DNA from: Streptomyces colonosanans
GTDB lineage: Bacteria; Actinomycetota; Actinomycetes; Streptomycetales; Streptomycetaceae
DNA length: 64,000 nucleotides
NCBI RefSeq assembly: GCF_001866645.1
Contig: NZ_MLYP01000085.1
Span: 1-64,000, forward strand
Direction: 5' to 3'
Below, piece by piece: positions 25,401 through 33,903 of this stretch (positions within the stretch are counted from its first letter, which is position 1; every line of letters starts with the position of its first letter). The translations under genes and the position numbers were made by a program. Under the pieces are notes generated by a model. That model did not search any database and had not been told where the DNA came from. It was given only the letters and a program-made list of their open reading frames with translations.

Positions 25401-25763
25401 ATGACGACTTTGAACCGGCCGGGTGCACCAGACGGACACGCCTGCGGGATCGACACTGCGATGGAGGTGATCGGCGGCAAGTGGAAGGTGCTGATCCTCT
25501 GGGCGCTCCACGAGCACCCCTGCCGCCGCTTCGGCGAGCTACGACGACTGCTTCCGGGGATCACCGAGAAGGTGCTGGCCTCGCACCTACGTGAGATGGA
25601 AGCGGACGGCGTCGTACACCGTGTCTCCTACGACGAGGTGCCGCCCCGCGTCGAATACGCGCTGACCGAGGACGGCGTGCGCCTCAACGACGCACTCCAG
25701 CCCCTGGCCGCCTGGGGACGCGAGCGGCCGACGGCTCGAGGGCTGGAGGAGAAGGCGGGCTAG
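25401..25763 (+). CDS. HxlR-family transcriptional regulator
   Basis: A 120-residue winged-helix protein: CGIDTAMEVIGGKWKVLILW, ALHEHPCRRFGELRRLLPGI, TEKVLASHLREMEADGVVHR, then the wing VPPRVEYALTEDG. The K-W-x-x-x-I-L-x-x-L and F-x-x-L-x-x-x-x-P-G-I-x-x-x-x-L patterns define the family, with an N-terminal Cys (C15) that could sense electrophiles. It diverges from the imine-reductase-like gene and probably controls it. Confidence 0.88.
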   Translation: MTTLNRPGAPDGHACGIDTAMEVIGGKWKVLILWALHEHPCRRFGELRRLLPGITEKVLASHLREMEADGVVHRVSYDEVPPRVEYALTEDGVRLNDALQPLAAWGRERPTARGLEEKAG

Positions 25764-25904
25764 TATTCCAGTGCGACTTTGTGATCTACGTGTGTGAGGG
25801 AGTGTGCCAGCGGCCAGCTCGGATTCTGCGAGGACGGCCAGTTGAGGCATCACTCTTCGTGATCGGCACGTTGGCCTCTCAGGAGATCACTCACCCGGCA
25901 GGGG

Positions 25905-26254
25905 GAGGCGGATCGTCCGGGCGGCCTGCGGAGGTTACATCTGCTTCGAGGACGAGGCAGGCCGACGGCACCCACCATGTCTCCCAGGCCATGCGTGAGT
26001 TGATCGCCGAGCGTGAGTGGCTGACGGTGTTTCTGCTGCCCGCCCACTCGCCCGATCTCAACCCCGTCGAGTGGGTATGGGTGCACGTCAGGCGCAGCCT
26101 GGCCAACCTCGCCGTGGTCGCCCTCGACCGGCTCGAGCCCTCGTACGCAACCGGCTCAATCGACTTCAGTACCGGCCCGACACCCTTGCCGGGTTCATGG
26201 CGGGCACCGGCCTGACCCTCGACACCCCAGCGTGACCCTAACCAGCCGAAGTCA
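25905..26254 (+). mobile_element. IS630 remnant, copy 1 (right end)
   Basis: The plus strand carries GGYICFEDEAGR (first acidic motif) near 25930, then after an internal deletion VSQAMRELIAEREWLTVFLL, PAHSPDLNPVEWVWVHVRRS and LANLAVVALDRLE. One missing base near 26140 moves the rest (ALVRNRLNRLQYRPDTLAGF) to another frame. The sequence ends in a 22-base terminal repeat (26233-26254) matching 18 of 22 bases of the right end of the copy at 28.9 kb, followed by G-TA. No left end was found. Confidence 0.8.
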
Positions 26255-26356
26255 GTAGTTCCGCAGCGCGGCCCGTGCCAGTGGTACCGATGCGCTCGGT
26301 ACCACTGGCTTCTGGCCACCGACATGTTGCTTTTGAAGGTCGCCCGGTGCGGACGG

Positions 26357-27631
26357 TCAGAGGCGCCCTGCCACGAAGTCGGCCACCTGTGTGCCGAGTT
26401 GCTCGCCCGCGCGGTTGTCGATCGAGGTGTGCTGGCCGGACCAGATTCGGCTGAGCCACGCTTCGGTGGCGACGTCCTGGAAGCCGGAGAAGGTTCGGGT
26501 GACGCCCTTCGACGTCACCGCGAGGTGATGCCGAGCCCCGTAGACCCCGGCGAGCGCCGTTGCGGCCGCCTGGCCGAGGGCGGCGTGACCTCCGGGATCG
26601 GACGGATCCGGGGCGGTCGGCAGCAGGGGGGTCCAGTTGGGATCGCCGACGATGCGCGGGTTGTAGTGCGTACCGCCGAGCCGGATGGCGGTCACGGGCC
26701 GCCATACGAGGAAGGTGTACTTGGCGTCGTACATCGCGATCGCGGTGTCGGCGAGGGACAGGTCGAGCCGGGCGAAAACCTTCACCGCCTTGTCCAGGCT
26801 CGCTTTCTGGGAGGTGACAAGGCCCTGTGCGACCTCGTTCCAGACGATCCAGAGGGGCGCCGCCCAGAACTTCGCGGCCGCGGTCTGATCGGGGGTGCGG
26901 GCGGTGCTGGTCTTGCTCCCCAGGCGCTTGACTTCGTTCAAGGCGGTGGCGTAAGCGGCGGTGCTCACGGCCGGCGGCACCGCCGGGCGGAACTGGCGTC
27001 CGCGGGCCAGCACGAAGGGCTTGACCGAGCCCCAGTTGGTGAACACGGGTGCGGGGAAGTCGGGAGGGGTGGGCCGGTATTCACCGGGCTTGTCGCCGGG
27101 GCGGAACGGCGGCGGCTTCGCCGAGGACCCGTCGTGGGACCGCAGGCTGATCAGCCGACGGGCGACCTCGGCTCCCACAGCCATGCCCGCCTGCTTGCCC
27201 GGGCCGTTGGGAATTGCGGACAACTGGCTGCTCAGCCGCTGGTCCACGCCGGCGCGCTTGGCCGGGTACAGGGCGACCAGCACATCGTGGGCTGCCTGGT
27301 CCGCTGCGGCATCCGCACGAGCGCCTCGCGGCGCCGACACCGAGAACAAGTAGGCGGGGCCGGACCGGGTGATCGATACCACCGCGTCGTACTCGGCAGC
27401 CTGGAGGAGCGCGAAGCTGCGCGTGGGGTGGACGGTGGCCGGCTGTGCCTTCGGATCGCTGAGGATGGTGATGAGCTCGCGGTTCCATTCCACGACCGAC
27501 GTCCCCGACCCCGTGGTCGCGGTGGGCAGGGCCGGCGAGTGAGCGGCGCTGGATCCGAAGGCGGGGCTGGTGAGTCCGGCTGCCAGCGCGGTTCCGGTCA
27601 GTATGGCGAGTGTCTTCTGTATTCCACCCAT
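26357..27631 (-). CDS. Secreted vanadium-haloperoxidase/PAP2-like protein
   Basis: A 424-residue protein with a signal peptide (QKTLAILTGTALAAGLTSPA). The all-helical PAP2/haloperoxidase fold keeps the vanadate/phosphate-binding pattern: a basic WRPVTAIRLG, then DPSDPGGHAALGQAA (P-x-G-H) and RIWSGQHTSIDNRAGEQLG (R..S-G-x-H..D/N). Such exported proteins are vanadium-dependent haloperoxidases or acid phosphatases; the two cannot be separated by eye. ATG at 27631 follows a GGAG-containing site. It lies between two IS630 remnants and may have arrived with them. Confidence 0.78.
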   Translation of the reverse strand: MGGIQKTLAILTGTALAAGLTSPAFGSSAAHSPALPTATTGSGTSVVEWNRELITILSDPKAQPATVHPTRSFALLQAAEYDAVVSITRSGPAYLFSVSAPRGARADAAADQAAHDVLVALYPAKRAGVDQRLSSQLSAIPNGPGKQAGMAVGAEVARRLISLRSHDGSSAKPPPFRPGDKPGEYRPTPPDFPAPVFTNWGSVKPFVLARGRQFRPAVPPAVSTAAYATALNEVKRLGSKTSTARTPDQTAAAKFWAAPLWIVWNEVAQGLVTSQKASLDKAVKVFARLDLSLADTAIAMYDAKYTFLVWRPVTAIRLGGTHYNPRIVGDPNWTPLLPTAPDPSDPGGHAALGQAAATALAGVYGARHHLAVTSKGVTRTFSGFQDVATEAWLSRIWSGQHTSIDNRAGEQLGTQVADFVAGRL

Positions 27632-28272
27632 GTTCTGGGGCTCCTTGTCGCTGATGGTGGGCTGTGGCAGCCGTGGTCGTACACGTCGCCCATCTGGGCC
27701 ACGGCTGACCACACGGTCAGCGGACATCACGGGTCGAGCGGAAAGTCCGCAGCGCGTGCCACAAAGAAGCACTCCGGACATTTACTCCGGAATAGGACGG
27801 GGATTGCCGAGCCGGTTCCCGTCCGTCGGATACCAGTGGTGGGGACGGTCGTTGACGAATCACGACTGGACTCACCGGGAGACCGGCTCATGAGGCGGCA
27901 CGCGTCACCCACACCAACGTTTCGGAGGGCTGACCGGGCGCGCATGCTCCTGCAACCCGATCACCTCTTCACGTCATCAAGGTCGCTTGCCAGGTACAGC
28001 CTGCAAGGAGCCGATGCACGCCGCAACTCCGGCATCGTGGGCACCAGGGGGCGCGACATTGTTGAGCGGCCCCAGCATGTTGGTCTCGAACGGCCACGCC
28101 TCGCGCAGATTTCGTGTTGATGAGACGCCTTGAAGCGGCCCCGGGGATTGGCTTGTGCTGGGACCGGCAAGGCTGCCGGTCGAGCATGGAAGCCGTTCGC
28201 AGGCGGCATCATCGGGGCGGTAGCGTGCGGGGCCATGCCGTTTCCGGATGAGCAGGGCCAGGTCACCGTTAC
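27632..28272. other. Upstream region of the haloperoxidase-like gene
   Basis: No gene seen. It should contain the promoter of the reverse-strand gene. A small perfect hairpin (GACCGGCA/TGCCGGTC, 4-base loop) lies at 28162-28181. The region ends at the left terminal repeat of the IS630 remnant. Confidence 0.4.
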
Positions 28273-28918
28273 TGACTTGGGCTCGGCAGGGTGATCCTCC
28301 TCCAAGTCACTGATGGCTTGGACGTTGGTTGTATTTCCCGGTGTGTGAGGTGTGCGGATGGGAGCGGGCTGACCGCTGCGGGACGTCAGCGCCGTGGCCG
28401 GCGTGGGCACACCCTGGTCGTGACGGTGAGCGGGCGGCGCTCGGGTCGGCTATCGGTCGCCGGGCTGATCGCCATGCGGCCCGGGTCCCGCACCCGACTG
28501 TGCCACCGGCTGCGCACCCACCCCGCGGGCAAGGGCAAGCGCCGCAGCATAGGCGAGCGCGACTTCATCGCTCTGGTCGACGGCGTCCACCAGCTCGTCA
28601 GGGCGCCGATCGTGCTGGTGTGAGACCGGTTGAGCACCCATGTCTTCTGCATGATGCGGCAGTTGATGGCCGATCGGTAGTGGCTGACGGTGGTCCTGCT
28701 GCCCGCCTGCTCGCCCGACCTCAACCTGGTCGAGGGCGTGTGGGTGCACGTCGAACGCAGTTTGGCCAACCTCGCCGTTGTCGCCCTCGACCGCCTGGAG
28801 ACGCTCGTCCGCAACAGGCTCGAACGCCTCCAGTACCGGCCCGAGGTCCTCGACGGCTTCATCGCCGGAACCGGCCTGGCCCTCGACGACTCGACGTCAC
28901 CCTGACGAGCCAAAGTCA
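28273..28918 (+). mobile_element. Internally deleted IS630 element with both ends
   Basis: The ends are 22-base inverted repeats, 28273-28294 (TGACTTGGGCTCGGCAGGGT-GA) and 28897-28918, agreeing at 20 of 22 positions. TA dinucleotides flank close outside (28270-28271 and 28921-28922), as expected for IS630/Tc1-type TA target duplication. The 646-bp element is far shorter than a full IS630 (about 1.1 kb) because the N-terminal DNA-binding part of the transposase is deleted. It could still be mobilised in trans by a related transposase. Confidence 0.8.
28344..28905 (+). pseudogene. IS630 transposase with two in-frame nonsense codons
   Basis: One reading frame carries the catalytic domain: RGRRGHTLVVTVSGRRSGRL, SVAGLIAMRPGSRTRLCHRL, RRSIGERDFIALVDGVHQLV, WLTVVLLPACSPDLNLVEGV and VRNRLERLQYRPEVLDGFIA. 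TGA at 28621 stands where Trp is expected (VLV-W-DRL), and TAG at 28678 where Glu is expected before WLTV. The first acidic motif and the N-terminal helix-turn-helix are gone. Since the frame is otherwise kept, decay by point mutation is recent relative to the deletion. Confidence 0.85.
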
Positions 28919-29073
28919 GGTAAGCGGGGACCTCACCAATGGAGCAGCACTGCCCGGGCGGACCAGTTGGAGTGGACAGGACCCGAGCACCCGGGGCCAA
29001 CTGGGAGAAGAGGTCCGCTGGGGTCGTTTTCCGCGGCTGCCTGGATGCGCAGGTTCGACACCATGGAGCGCTC

Positions 29074-29467
29074 ATGAAAGGAATGGCCGTGGCGACGGTG
29101 CCGGCAGTTTCGGCCGTGCCGCTTGCTGCCGCAAGCGGATGTCCCAGCCGGACGAGCTCGTCCGCCTGCGCCAGGCCCACATCTGGAGCGCTGTCAGCGG
29201 GCATCCCCGTATACATCGGCTCGGCCGCACCCGGCAGCGCGGCCACCGCCACTGGCACGGCCAAGGCGGCCCCGTTTGCCAGGGGCAACCTGATCAGCAC
29301 CTCGAAACGCTCCAACGGCATCACTCAAGTGACCTACACCGGGCACCCGCTGCACTGCTTCGCGGGTGGCACGACGGCCGGTGACATCAGCGGCGAGGAA
29401 ACCAGCGCGTCCGGCGCCGCAGTGGTCCGTCGTAAACGCGTCCCGCAACAAGGTCGAGCGCGATTGA
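29074..29467 (+). pseudogene. Y-X4-D repeat lipoprotein (COG4315-like), frameshifted
   Basis: MKGMAVATVPAVSAVPLAAA-SGC is a lipoprotein signal with a lipobox ending at Cys. The remaining repeat, QVTYTGHPLHCFAGGTTAGD-ISGEE, matches the secreted Y-X4-D repeat (V-T-Y-x-G-x-P-L-Y-x-F-A-G-D-x-x-x-G-D), though D is G and Y is H/C at key places. The expected end, QWSVVNASRNKVERD-stop, lies in another frame after one extra base near 29428. It precedes a DUF6529 membrane gene by 10 bases and an FAD reductase, suggesting a membrane redox unit. Confidence 0.65.
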
Positions 29468-29477
29468 TTGGGGACTG

Positions 29478-30053
29478 ATGACCAGGCACACGGCAGCACG
29501 GATGCCGCGTCCCGCACGAAAGGTGGCGGGCTTTTTGGCTGCGTTGCTGCCGGTCGCGGTCGCGGTGGGGGTGTATGCGTTCGGCCGCGCGCACACACCC
29601 GACTACACCAGCGGCTTTTTCGGGCGGCACGGCCGCGTCGCCGTCAACGATCTCAAGGCGCGCCTGGGTAGCGCTCTGATGGCACTCGCGGTCGTCCAGC
29701 TGCTGCTCGGGCTGTGGATGTACCGGCGCCTACCGGGAGCGGGGGCCGCGCCGCACCGGGTGCACCCCACACACCGGCTCATCGGCCTCCTTGCCTTTCT
29801 GCTCTCGCTGCCCATCGCCTACCATTGCGTCACCGCCTACGGAGTTGAGTTCACGAACAGCCGAGTGGCGGTGCACTCCATCACGGGCTGCGTCCTGTAC
29901 GGCGCGTTCGTCGCCAAGGTTCTGGTGGTACACAGCCGCCGACTGCCCGGTTGGGCGCTTCCGGCCGCCGGCGGCGCCCTGGTCACCGCCATCGCACTGA
30001 TGTGGTACACAGCCGCCTTGTGGTTCTTCACCCGCTCCGCCCCCGGCTTCTGA
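29478..30053 (+). CDS. DUF6529-like membrane protein
   Basis: A 191-residue integral membrane protein with five hydrophobic segments: KVAGFLAALLPVAVAVGVYA, ALMALAVVQLLLGLWMYRRL, LIGLLAFLLSLPIAYHCVTA, HSITGCVLYGAFVAKVLVVH and ALVTAIALMWYTAALWFFTR. Conserved-looking His residues (HRVHPTHRL, AYHCV, VHSITG, VVHSR) sit near membrane edges, as in cytochrome b561-like haem proteins. It matches the Streptomyces family called DUF6529. Its place between a redox-type lipoprotein and an FAD oxidoreductase supports electron transfer across the membrane, but haem binding is an inference. Confidence 0.7.
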   Translation: MTRHTAARMPRPARKVAGFLAALLPVAVAVGVYAFGRAHTPDYTSGFFGRHGRVAVNDLKARLGSALMALAVVQLLLGLWMYRRLPGAGAAPHRVHPTHRLIGLLAFLLSLPIAYHCVTAYGVEFTNSRVAVHSITGCVLYGAFVAKVLVVHSRRLPGWALPAAGGALVTAIALMWYTAALWFFTRSAPGF

Positions 30054-30261
30054 CCGTGCTATCACCGAGGCCCGCCATGGCCTGCATGGCAGCCCTGTTG
30101 CAGATCGGACATCGCGTTGCCCCGTGCCATCGCCTCTCTCGGCCGCATCGGCCGCTTGCACGGCCACGGGCGTCCCCTTGGCAGCTGGGACGAGCCGGCC
30201 GCGAAACTCGTGGCCGGCCTGCACGACAGGGGTGGCGACCACACGGAGAGGTAGGACCGAG

Positions 30262-31500
30262 ATGATGGCAAAGCCCACTTTCGTGATCGTCGGGGCGAGC
30301 CTGGCCGGCGCCAAGGCCGCCGAAGCGCTGCGCGAGCGCGGCTTCGACGGCCGTATCGTGCTCTTCGGGGACGAGCCGGAGCCGCCGTACGAGCGGCCGC
30401 CGCTGTCCAAGGGGTACCTGATGGGCAAGCAGGACCGCGAGGCGATCTTCGTGCACCCTTCGCAGTGGTACACCGACCACGAGATCGATCTGCGCCTGGA
30501 CACCACAGTCACCACGATCGACCGCGAAGGGCACGCGGTCACCGCCTCCGGTGGTGAGACGACCGGCTACGACAAACTGCTGCTGGCCACCGGCGCCTCC
30601 CCACGCCGCCTTGACGTTCCCGGCGCCGACCTGGACGGTGTGCTCTATCTGCGCCGCGTCGAAGACTGCGAACGCATCAAGCACACCTTCCAGCACTCCT
30701 CCCGCATGGTGTTCGTCGGCGGGGGCTGGATCGGCCTTGAGGCGGCCGCCGCTGCCCGCGAGGCGGGCGTCCAGGCCACCATCCTCGAGCCGGGCGAGCT
30801 ACCGTTGCTGCGGTTGCTGGGCCCGCAGGTCGCACCCGTCTTCGCCGACCTGCACCGAGAGCACGGCGTGGACCTGCGGCTTACCGCACAGGTCACCGAG
30901 ATTGTGAACAGTGGCGGCGGAAAGGCCGCCGGGGTGCGGCTCGCGGACGGCTCCCTGATCGACGCCGACGCGGTCGTGGTCGGCATCGGCGCCATCCCCA
31001 ACACCGCCTTGGCCGCTGATGCCGGGCTCCAGGTGAACAAGGGCGTCGTCGTCGACGCGGCACTGCGCACCTCGGACCCGGACATCTGCGCGGCCGGGGA
31101 TGTGGCCAATGCCTTCCACCCGATGCTGGGTAAACACATCCGCGTGGAGCACTGGGCTAACGCCCTCCACCAGCCCACGGTGGCCGCGCGGTCGATGCTG
31201 GGCGAGCGCGCGTTCTACGACCGGGTGCCGTACTTCTTCACCGACCAGTACGACCTCGGCATGGAGTACGCGGGCTACATCCAGCCCGGCGGGTACGACC
31301 ACGTGGTCGTACGAGGTGACTTGGGGCGCCGCGAGTTCATCGCGTTCTGGCTGGCCGAGGGCCGCGTGCTGGCTGGGATGAACGTCAACGTCTGGGATGT
31401 CAACGATGTCATCCAGCAGTTGGTCCGCTCAGGCGGCCAGGTCGACCGCGGCGCGCTCGCCGACCCGGACACGCCTCTCGACCAGCTCGTCACCGGCTGA
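30262..31500 (+). CDS. Ferredoxin-reductase-like FAD/NAD(P) oxidoreductase
   Basis: The 412-residue flavoprotein has the glutathione-reductase fold: FAD motif VIVGASLAGAKAAEALRERG, PPYERPPLSKGYL, YDKLLLATGASPRRL, NAD motif VFVGGGWIGLEAAAAAREAG, then DICAAGDVANAFHP and HWANALHQP. This is the layout of rubredoxin/ferredoxin reductases serving P450s, dioxygenases or Rieske proteins, and of AIF-like enzymes. ATG at 30262 or 30265 follows a GGAGAGG site; upstream in-frame codons are not family-like. It lies 208 bases after the DUF6529 gene on the same strand and ends before a very strong terminator. Confidence 0.88.
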   Translation: MMAKPTFVIVGASLAGAKAAEALRERGFDGRIVLFGDEPEPPYERPPLSKGYLMGKQDREAIFVHPSQWYTDHEIDLRLDTTVTTIDREGHAVTASGGETTGYDKLLLATGASPRRLDVPGADLDGVLYLRRVEDCERIKHTFQHSSRMVFVGGGWIGLEAAAAAREAGVQATILEPGELPLLRLLGPQVAPVFADLHREHGVDLRLTAQVTEIVNSGGGKAAGVRLADGSLIDADAVVVGIGAIPNTALAADAGLQVNKGVVVDAALRTSDPDICAAGDVANAFHPMLGKHIRVEHWANALHQPTVAARSMLGERAFYDRVPYFFTDQYDLGMEYAGYIQPGGYDHVVVRGDLGRREFIAFWLAEGRVLAGMNVNVWDVNDVIQQLVRSGGQVDRGALADPDTPLDQLVTG

Positions 31501-31632
31501 CCCGGCTTCGGCTGGTGGGAGTCAGTGGTCCGGGGTGCGGGCGTCCTTCGGGTGGCCGAGTGAGTTGGCTGCCTGAACCGGCTGGCCGCGCTTACCGAAG
31601 GCCGACGCGGCCGTCGGCGGGTACGAACCAGC

Positions 31633-31682
31633 GCGAACGCCACCAGGACCGGGGCCAGGGCCCCGGTCCTGGTGGCGTTCGC
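31633..31682. terminator. Very strong hairpin (23-bp perfect stem)
   Basis: GCGAACGCCACCAGGACCGG-GGC and its exact complement enclose a 4-base loop (CAGG). It lies 133 bases after the FAD reductase and immediately before the truncated WD40 gene, so recombination may have brought the WD40 fragment to its edge. Confidence 0.85.
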
Positions 31683-31685
31683 ATC

Positions 31686-32312
31686 AGGCAGGCAGCAGGG
31701 ACACGGACAGTTCCGTGACGGTCTGGAATGCGGACAACGGCAACAAGCTAAGGACCATTGCCCAGCACGACTCGGAAGGCGGGGGCGACAACATCAATGC
31801 CGTATCCAACGATGGCCGCGCTCTGCTGACTGGCGAGGGAACCTTGATACCCACCACCGGGCACAGCCGGCAACGGCCGATGGGGAACTGCTCGTGCATC
31901 AGCGCCTTGAGCCCGGACGGCAGCCGCGCCGCCTTCGCGGACATCGAGGGAGGCATCACCTTGTGGGACGCCAGTCCCGGTACCTCGCTGGGCGTACTGT
32001 CCGGCGGCTTTTTCCCCCGACGGCACCACGCTGGCCGCGTCGGGAGAATACGGCACGCTGCGGCTGTGGGATGTCGCCTCCCGCCAGCAACTGGGCACCA
32101 ACCTGCCCACCGCCGACGACCAGATCATGTCTCTCGCCTTCAACCGCGACGGGGGCAGCCTGTACGCAGCGGGCACACATGTGCGCGTGCAACACCTCGA
32201 TCTGGAACCGGCACACGTGTCCGGCACAGTGTGTCAACCTCGTGGCGGCGCCCTCTCACCGACCGAGTGGCGCATGCACCTGGTGGATATCCCTTATCAG
32301 AAAGTCTGTTGA
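31686..32312 (+). pseudogene. WD40-repeat protein, 5'-truncated and frameshifted
   Basis: Reads as WD40 blades: DSSVTVWNADNGNKLRTIAQ, ALSPDGSRAAFADIEGGITL-WDASPG, then after one extra T in a TTTTTCCCCC tract near 32012, SPDGTTLAASGEYGTLRLWD, VASRQQLGTNLP and LAFNRDGGSLYAAG. It ends with the tail usual for Streptomyces WD40 signalling proteins: SGTVCQPRGGALSPTEWRMH-LVDIPYQKVC-stop. Only about 200 C-terminal codons remain of proteins that normally exceed 700 residues. Confidence 0.75.
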
Positions 32313-32427
32313 TACTCCAGCCGGACTCCGCCCAGGGAGCGGTTCCCGCATGCGGTGCTGGGCTCGATGGTGGAGGCGGTCGCCGTATGCGGCCCGGTAG
32401 ATTGGGTGTGCGAGGAAGGAGCGTGAG

Positions 32428-33003
32428 GTGCCGGAACACAACATCGAGTTCGGGAAGTACGGTGCCCGGGGCGTCAGGGGCCACGAGGCCGTGGCACGCC
32501 AACTCGACGCGCTCGCCGGCTTCATCGCTACCCCGGTCACGACACGGCGCGGGCTGCTTGCTCGCCTGCACTACCTCACCCGTACCGACCACGCTCGCCA
32601 GGCGGCCCGCGAGGTCGGTCTGGCGGTCACCGATCGGACATTGAAGGCGTGGTTGGAGGGTAAGCGCAATCCGTCGAGGAAGAGTTTGCAGCAGGTCGAG
32701 ACGGTCTACCGTACGGTGCGTCGGCACAACGTCGCCCGCTACCTGCTCGCGCGTCTCAACCGCGAAGGCCGCGGTACGAGGGTGGAGTTCCACCCGCTCA
32801 ACCAGTCCCAGGTCGACCGGCCCCGCCAGCGTGTTGTGGATTACCGCTCTCTGAACGTCCGGCACTGGGACCGGATCGTCGAGGCCTGGGCTGCCGACGA
32901 CGACCAGGCTCTCGACGATGCCTGGGTCAGCGACGCCGTGGTCGACCTGGGCTCGCAGTGGGGCCAGTACGAGTACGTCACCAACATCGGTTTCGCCGCC
33001 TGA
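32428..33003 (+). CDS. Conserved actinobacterial accessory-element protein
   Basis: A 191-residue basic protein from GTG, with GAAGGAG six bases upstream. Sequence: HNIEFGKYGARGVRGHEAVA, RQLDALAGFIATPVTTRRGL, LARLHYLTRTDHARQAAREV, TDRTLKAWLEGKRNPSRKSL (helix-turn-helix-like), and the conserved-looking end VVDLGSQWGQYEYVTNIGFA-A. I recall this type from plasmids and integrative elements of Streptomyces, where it is annotated as a regulator or hypothetical, but I cannot name the family. The gene is intact and lies among remnants. Confidence 0.65.
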   Translation: MPEHNIEFGKYGARGVRGHEAVARQLDALAGFIATPVTTRRGLLARLHYLTRTDHARQAAREVGLAVTDRTLKAWLEGKRNPSRKSLQQVETVYRTVRRHNVARYLLARLNREGRGTRVEFHPLNQSQVDRPRQRVVDYRSLNVRHWDRIVEAWAADDDQALDDAWVSDAVVDLGSQWGQYEYVTNIGFAA

Positions 33004-33114
33004 GTAATCCAGTTGCTGAACACCCGGCGCAGCCGTGGTCCGCAGAAGGAGCGGCGAGCGGACGACGCGCGTGCCGCTGTCGTGGCGCTCCGCTCGCTGC
33101 TCGGAAGCGGCCGG

Positions 33115-33465
33115 TTACTCTACGGGGCGGCAGAACCGTCCCTCGACCAGATGCGGGAGGTCTGCGAAGCCAGCGGGGATCTCCGGGAAGGGGGCCTCAC
33201 AGCGCACGGCTCGGTGCTCGATGAGGCCCTCGATGCGGAACGTACCGAAGAGGGGGCCTTCTTCGGGTGCTCCGTGGAAGGCCCTGCAGTCTCGTCCCAG
33301 AGCCCGGGGCCCTTCGGCGTGCAGCAGCACGCACCGGTACGTGGGCTCGTTCTCCTGCGCCTGAGCAGCTGTCGCGGTCGCCCATGCCGTTCCGGCCAGC
33401 GCCACCGCTGCTGCGGTGGCTGCTGCCCATCGGCCTGCCGCCGTCCAGCCTCTCCGTGTCTTCAT
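33115..33465 (-). CDS. Small secreted protein of unknown function
   Basis: A 116-residue protein with a clear signal peptide (RWAAATAAAVALAGTAWATA, cleavage near AQA) and an 80-residue mature part containing four Cys: YRCVLLHAEG, GRDCRAFHGAPEEGPLFGTF, HRAVRCEAPFPE, GRFCRPVE-stop. Two disulfides are likely. GGAGG precedes the ATG at 33465. No family recognised. Confidence 0.7.
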   Translation of the reverse strand: MKTRRGWTAAGRWAAATAAAVALAGTAWATATAAQAQENEPTYRCVLLHAEGPRALGRDCRAFHGAPEEGPLFGTFRIEGLIEHRAVRCEAPFPEIPAGFADLPHLVEGRFCRPVE

Positions 33466-33903
33466 TCAGTCCTCCAGTTGTGGTGGTCGCCGAGGTGGCT
33501 GAACTCGTCCGGCTGCCTGGCGTGCTGGGCAGACGGACGAGTTCGGTGTGAGTGCACCAAGGCTTCCTGCAGCGGGCCAAGGGTGCAGGGAAGACGTCAC
33601 TCGCCAGAAACGCCCAAACCACTCTCGTTGGTGTAGCCGCGGCTTCCCGTCAAGCAGCGCTCCCCGGCGCGTGCCCCGGTCCTCTCGCCGAGAGCTGGCG
33701 CAGGCAGTGAACGAGCTCCCGCCCCGGGTGGGCGGGGGTGGTAGGGGAGAGGCTCCATGTCCACGTCCACACCTGCGCCGTGGCTCGCATTACCTGGCCT
33801 TCGTGGCGTCGTGCCATGACGGGGCGAGAGAAGCGCATGCCGCTTATGCGGACAAAGGGGGCATATTTGTATGCGACGGAAGGGGGGGAGGGCGGCGGTG
33901 GGC
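33466..33903. other. 0.4-kb gap, no gene seen
   Basis: Region between a reverse-strand secreted-protein start and a plus-strand gene start, so it should hold two promoters. No open frame looks like a protein. GGGGGAGGG just before 33904 may be the downstream gene's ribosome-binding site. Confidence 0.4.
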
